From Lachnospiraceae bacterium (lineage in GTDB: Bacteria; Bacillota; Clostridia; Lachnospirales; Lachnospiraceae), in assembly GCA_016282745.1 (NCBI GenBank), contig JAEELL010000146.1, positions 124,001-188,000 of the forward strand: a stretch of 64,000 nucleotides of DNA. Reading direction: 5' to 3'. The notes beneath the pieces are model-generated. The model was not told the origin of the DNA. It saw nothing but the letters and a program-made list of their open reading frames with translations, and ran no database searches. Position numbers and translations under genes: made by a program. Positions 60,803 to 64,000 of this stretch are shown in pieces. Numbering within the stretch: the first letter of the stretch is position 1; the number at the start of each line of letters is the position of its first letter.

Positions 60803-63319
60803 ATGGCAGAATTAAATTTAAAACAAATTATTAATAGATTAAATGCAGAGTTTACAGGCGAAACACGTAAACTTGTATTTTGGTATGATGAAAGAGCTGA
60901 GTTTGTAGATGATATACAATCTGTAGAACTGGACAATGCCAAAGTGTATTTATTGGAGGAGAATAATCAATTTAAAACTAAATATTTTCTTGAGAAAGAA
61001 GATACAAAAACAAACTATCTTATTTATGCTCCTTTTTCTAAACCGGATGTGAAAGATAATCATTTGGAAGACACGTTGTTATATTCTAAGAGATTTTATG
61101 CAGATAGAGCTTCTTTGCTTGCTGTTGATTTGGGAATTGAAGAAAAGTATAAGCACGTAATAGAAAAGTATATCAAATTCTTTGCAAATAAAGAACGTAC
61201 TCAGAGATTCTACGATTTGGAAATTGAAAACTTCAATGAAAAAAATATAGTAATTGGTCTGCTTAGTGCTATCTGTAAAACAAAGACTTGTTCTTTTGAG
61301 GAAGTAGTTCGCATAACATTAACGGATTCTGAGTTAGAAGATAACAAGTTCTTAGAAGAATTTGCAAAATATGATTTGGCGGACAAGTTCTGGAGATTGT
61401 GCGAAGAGCAATTTGGCTACATTGATCCAAATCCAAGTTTAGAAAAACTTGTTGTTACTATGTTTGTTACTTATACAGATAAATACATTAAAGCTGACAT
61501 ACCGAAATCATGGAGCACATTTGTTGCACCTAAACCAGGTAATGTTATTGCGTTTATGGACAACTTGATGAACAACGTATTATATAAAGAAAAGTATGAT
61601 GAGTTATCAAAAATAGTTGCAAGAGGGTTGCATTTAGAAAATATAATTTCTGAATATCAACCGGATAGTTTAGTTCATTGTGATACTTTTGAATATATAG
61701 ATGAGTATATTCAAAAATGGATTGTAAGCAGACTAATGGCGGAAGATACAGGGGCCAAAGTTGATGATATGGACATAATGCAATTATGTGATTTTAGAAC
61801 AAAGATGCATTTTGGAAAAGAGAATAAGTATATATATTCCATGTTGGAAAGTGCCTACAATATAGTATGTATAGCAAATTATGAACCTGCTAAGGAGTTT
61901 AAAGCCGTATTAGATGACTATGTGAAAGAAGGGTATAAAGTAGACTATTATTACAGAAAATTTTACTATTATTTCGATAAAATCGAAGAGACAGAAGACT
62001 ATGAAAAACTAAAAGCTTTAGTTGAAAACATTTATACTAATGAGTATTTAGATGAAGTTATTCCTGCTTGGAATCAGGAACTGATAAAGCAGGAATCCTT
62101 GACGATATATCCATTACAAAGAAAGTTTTATGATAAGTATATTGGGGCTGCGAAGGAAAAAACGGTTGTTATTATTTCTGATGCAATGAGATATGAAGTT
62201 GGCCGAGAGTTTTTTGTGCGTATGCAAGATAATCCAAAATGTACTGCAAGAATAGAGAATATGCTTAGTACATTGCCTTCATATACGAGACTTGGAATGG
62301 CGGCATTATTACCTCATAAAACACTAGAAATGACAGATGATTTTAATGTCTTAGTAGATGGTAAGAGTTGTGATAATTTGGCTTCGAGACAAAAGGTATT
62401 ACAAGATTATTTGGCAGATTCCGTCTGTGTACAGTTTGATGATGTAAAGTCCTTGAAAAAGGATGAACTAAGAAAAATATTTACCGGTAAACAAGCTGTG
62501 TACGTATATCATAATCAGATAGATGCGAGAGGTGATAAACCAAATACAGAAGATGAAGTGTTTATCGCGTGCGAAGAAGCAATTAAGGAAATAATGGATT
62601 TTATTAATAGACTTGCTTCTAATGCAAATACATATAAGTTTATTGTCACATCAGATCATGGCTTTATATATAAGAGAGACAAGATAACTGAGAGCGATAA
62701 GATTGGTGGAATGGCAGGAAAGAATGCATTTATCAATCGCAGATTTGTTGTATCTAATGAGCATATTATTGAGGATGGAGTTGGAAATGTTAATCTTGGA
62801 TTTGTTTTAGGAAATAACGATCAAAAGATAGTGTCTTACCCGATAAGCAGTAATGTGTTCAAAGTATCTGGAGGCGGACAGAACTTTGTTCATGGAGGTT
62901 CGTCACCGCAGGAAATGATTGTACCAATTGTAGATATAAAGATGGAAAAAGGACACATGGATACAACTAATGTAAAAATAGCGTTAGTAAGTATGGTTCA
63001 GAAAATAACCAACTTAATTACAACGATGGATTTCATTCAGTCAGAGCCGGTTAGCGATACTATTAGAAAGACCACATATAAGATATTCTTTGAGGCAGAA
63101 GGCGGAGAGAGAATATCAAATGAAAATACATATGTGGCAGATAATAGAGAGCCTGATTCGCAGAAGCGAATCTTTAGAATGAGATTCAATTTTAAGAATC
63201 AAAAATATGATAGAGCAAAGAATTATTATCTGGTTGTAAGCGATGCTAATACAGACATTGAATTGTTTAGGCATGAAGTAGTGATGGATATCGCTTTTGC
63301 AGATGATTTTGGATGGTAG
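60803..63319 (+). CDS. pglZ: PglZ (BREX type 1)
   Basis: The protein is 838 aa, typical for type 1 PglZ. The alkaline-phosphatase-superfamily core shows VVIISDAMRYEVGREFF (~452) and TSDHGFIYKR (~615) as metal-binding motifs. PglZ is the signature protein of BREX and is needed for methylation and defence. ATG 60803 has CAGGAG; an upstream in-frame start overlaps the preceding gene. Confidence 0.92.
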   Translation: MAELNLKQIINRLNAEFTGETRKLVFWYDERAEFVDDIQSVELDNAKVYLLEENNQFKTKYFLEKEDTKTNYLIYAPFSKPDVKDNHLEDTLLYSKRFYADRASLLAVDLGIEEKYKHVIEKYIKFFANKERTQRFYDLEIENFNEKNIVIGLLSAICKTKTCSFEEVVRITLTDSELEDNKFLEEFAKYDLADKFWRLCEEQFGYIDPNPSLEKLVVTMFVTYTDKYIKADIPKSWSTFVAPKPGNVIAFMDNLMNNVLYKEKYDELSKIVARGLHLENIISEYQPDSLVHCDTFEYIDEYIQKWIVSRLMAEDTGAKVDDMDIMQLCDFRTKMHFGKENKYIYSMLESAYNIVCIANYEPAKEFKAVLDDYVKEGYKVDYYYRKFYYYFDKIEETEDYEKLKALVENIYTNEYLDEVIPAWNQELIKQESLTIYPLQRKFYDKYIGAAKEKTVVIISDAMRYEVGREFFVRMQDNPKCTARIENMLSTLPSYTRLGMAALLPHKTLEMTDDFNVLVDGKSCDNLASRQKVLQDYLADSVCVQFDDVKSLKKDELRKIFTGKQAVYVYHNQIDARGDKPNTEDEVFIACEEAIKEIMDFINRLASNANTYKFIVTSDHGFIYKRDKITESDKIGGMAGKNAFINRRFVVSNEHIIEDGVGNVNLGFVLGNNDQKIVSYPISSNVFKVSGGGQNFVHGGSSPQEMIVPIVDIKMEKGHMDTTNVKIALVSMVQKITNLITTMDFIQSEPVSDTIRKTTYKIFFEAEGGERISNENTYVADNREPDSQKRIFRMRFNFKNQKYDRAKNYYLVVSDANTDIELFRHEVVMDIAFADDFGW

Positions 63320-63337
63320 AGGAGAGGAGGAATTTGT

Positions 63338-64000
63338 TTGGCTTATATAGAAAATGAATATATATTGTTGGACAGAAAGAAAAGTGAAAAAACAGTCGAA
63401 CAAATTACTTTTGAGTATTTATCTAAAACCGAATTTGAATTAAAAGATGGTTATTTTGAGAATGAAGAAGGTCTAAAAGTAAACTATTATATAGAGACGG
63501 ATATATATTCAGACCGTTATTATTTAAAATTATCAACAAAAACGAGATTTAATAAGGCTGTAGAAATCTTACAAAAATTTGATGATACATTAACTAGGAC
63601 TAATTACAATCAATACATAGGTATCACAAAAGTATACGATGGAATCTCTTTTTCGCTGTGTGAAAAATTGTACCCAAAGTACGCATTGTTTGAAAGAAAA
63701 CTGAGACAATTAATATTAATTGTTTTAACGAAGGCTTATAAGGAAGAATGGCCTAAAGAAACTATTTCAGATGAAACTATGGGAAATATAAAAGCAAAAA
63801 ATAAAGGAACACCAAAGTTAAGTGAAATATTGGAACAGTTTGACCTTGCACAATTGGAAGCGTATCTATTCGAGGATAGGACAATAGATTATACAGATTT
63901 TATAAAAAATGAATTGTCTTACGAATCAATTGATTCTATGACAAAAGAGGAATTACAAAAAAAAATAGAATTAATGAGACCTAAAAGCCTTTGGGAGAAG
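63338..64000 (+). CDS. Unknown BREX-linked gene, cut by window end
   Basis: An open frame of 221 codons runs to the window edge. TTG 63338 lies seven bases after AGGAGG, and it follows pglZ by 18 bases. The end of the visible part (ERKLRQLILIVLTKAYKEEW, then ELMRPKSLW) recalls the start of a Swt1/HEPN-like ribonuclease domain, but the catalytic Arg-His is not in view. BrxL, expected after pglZ in type 1 BREX, may lie further on. Confidence 0.55.
   Translation, partial: MAYIENEYILLDRKKSEKTVEQITFEYLSKTEFELKDGYFENEEGLKVNYYIETDIYSDRYYLKLSTKTRFNKAVEILQKFDDTLTRTNYNQYIGITKVYDGISFSLCEKLYPKYALFERKLRQLILIVLTKAYKEEWPKETISDETMGNIKAKNKGTPKLSEILEQFDLAQLEAYLFEDRTIDYTDFIKNELSYESIDSMTKEELQKKIELMRPKSLWEK

Overview
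The window looks like an AT-rich Gram-positive gut anaerobe, most likely a Clostridia/Lachnospiraceae-type host. The reasons are strong AGGAGG ribosome-binding sites, class B sortase, SpoVG and Maff2-type proteins, and a Tn1549-like gene order. Nearly everything in it belongs to a large conjugative element rather than a chromosome. All convincing genes are on the + strand, and I see no rRNA, tRNA or CRISPR array.

Layout. (1) 1-20.3 kb is a DNA-processing and accessory arm: an ERF-like annealing protein, a CHC2-type primase, a RecD2-type helicase, a RecG-type helicase, a YqaJ exonuclease, a DNA methyltransferase, an S1-domain protein, a PH-domain protein and many small unknowns. Three copies of one promoter-plus-double-hairpin leader drive genes in this arm. 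(2) 19.9-22.1 kb holds excisionase-like genes, a tyrosine integrase and a non-coding stretch that is the natural place for an attachment site. (3) 22.1-26.3 kb holds four more excisionase-like paralogues, ParA, ParB and a RepA_N initiator with an iteron-like array inside its gene. (4) 26.4-28.9 kb is small cargo: unknown proteins, a PPP-type phosphatase and a HTH regulator with twin operators. (5) 29-36.8 kb holds secreted and surface proteins (CAP protein, thioester/CnaB adhesin, sortase B), DUF5688 and RadC/JAB. (6) 36.8-49.3 kb holds oriT, MobC, relaxase, PcfB, VirD4, Maff2, VirB6, PrgI, VirB4 and an NlpC/P60 hydrolase, interrupted by a SMEK-domain cargo gene. (7) 49.3-50.7 kb holds a DpnD/PcfM protein, a tandem SpoVG protein and an unknown. 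(8) 51-64 kb is a type 1 BREX phage-defence operon: XRE regulator, brxA, brxB, brxC, pglX, an extra nuclease-like gene, pglZ, then an unknown gene cut by the window end.

How the parts work together: relaxase, MobC, the coupling protein and the mating channel move the element. The adhesin and sortase may hold mating cells together. RepA/ParAB would replicate and partition the circular form, Int with Xis-like proteins would integrate and excise it, and the recombination arm would repair or rearrange it. BREX and the SMEK gene protect the host from phage. Because int and repA/par sit side by side across the non-coding stretch, the window looks like the joined circular (attP) form, a plasmid-like state or a tandem copy; this is inference.

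The most unusual observations are the three-copy double-hairpin leader with compensatory base changes, the nuclease-like gene between pglX and pglZ, the iterons inside repA, a 78-bp promoter repeat shared by two envelope-protein genes, and the five-member family of Xis-like paralogues.
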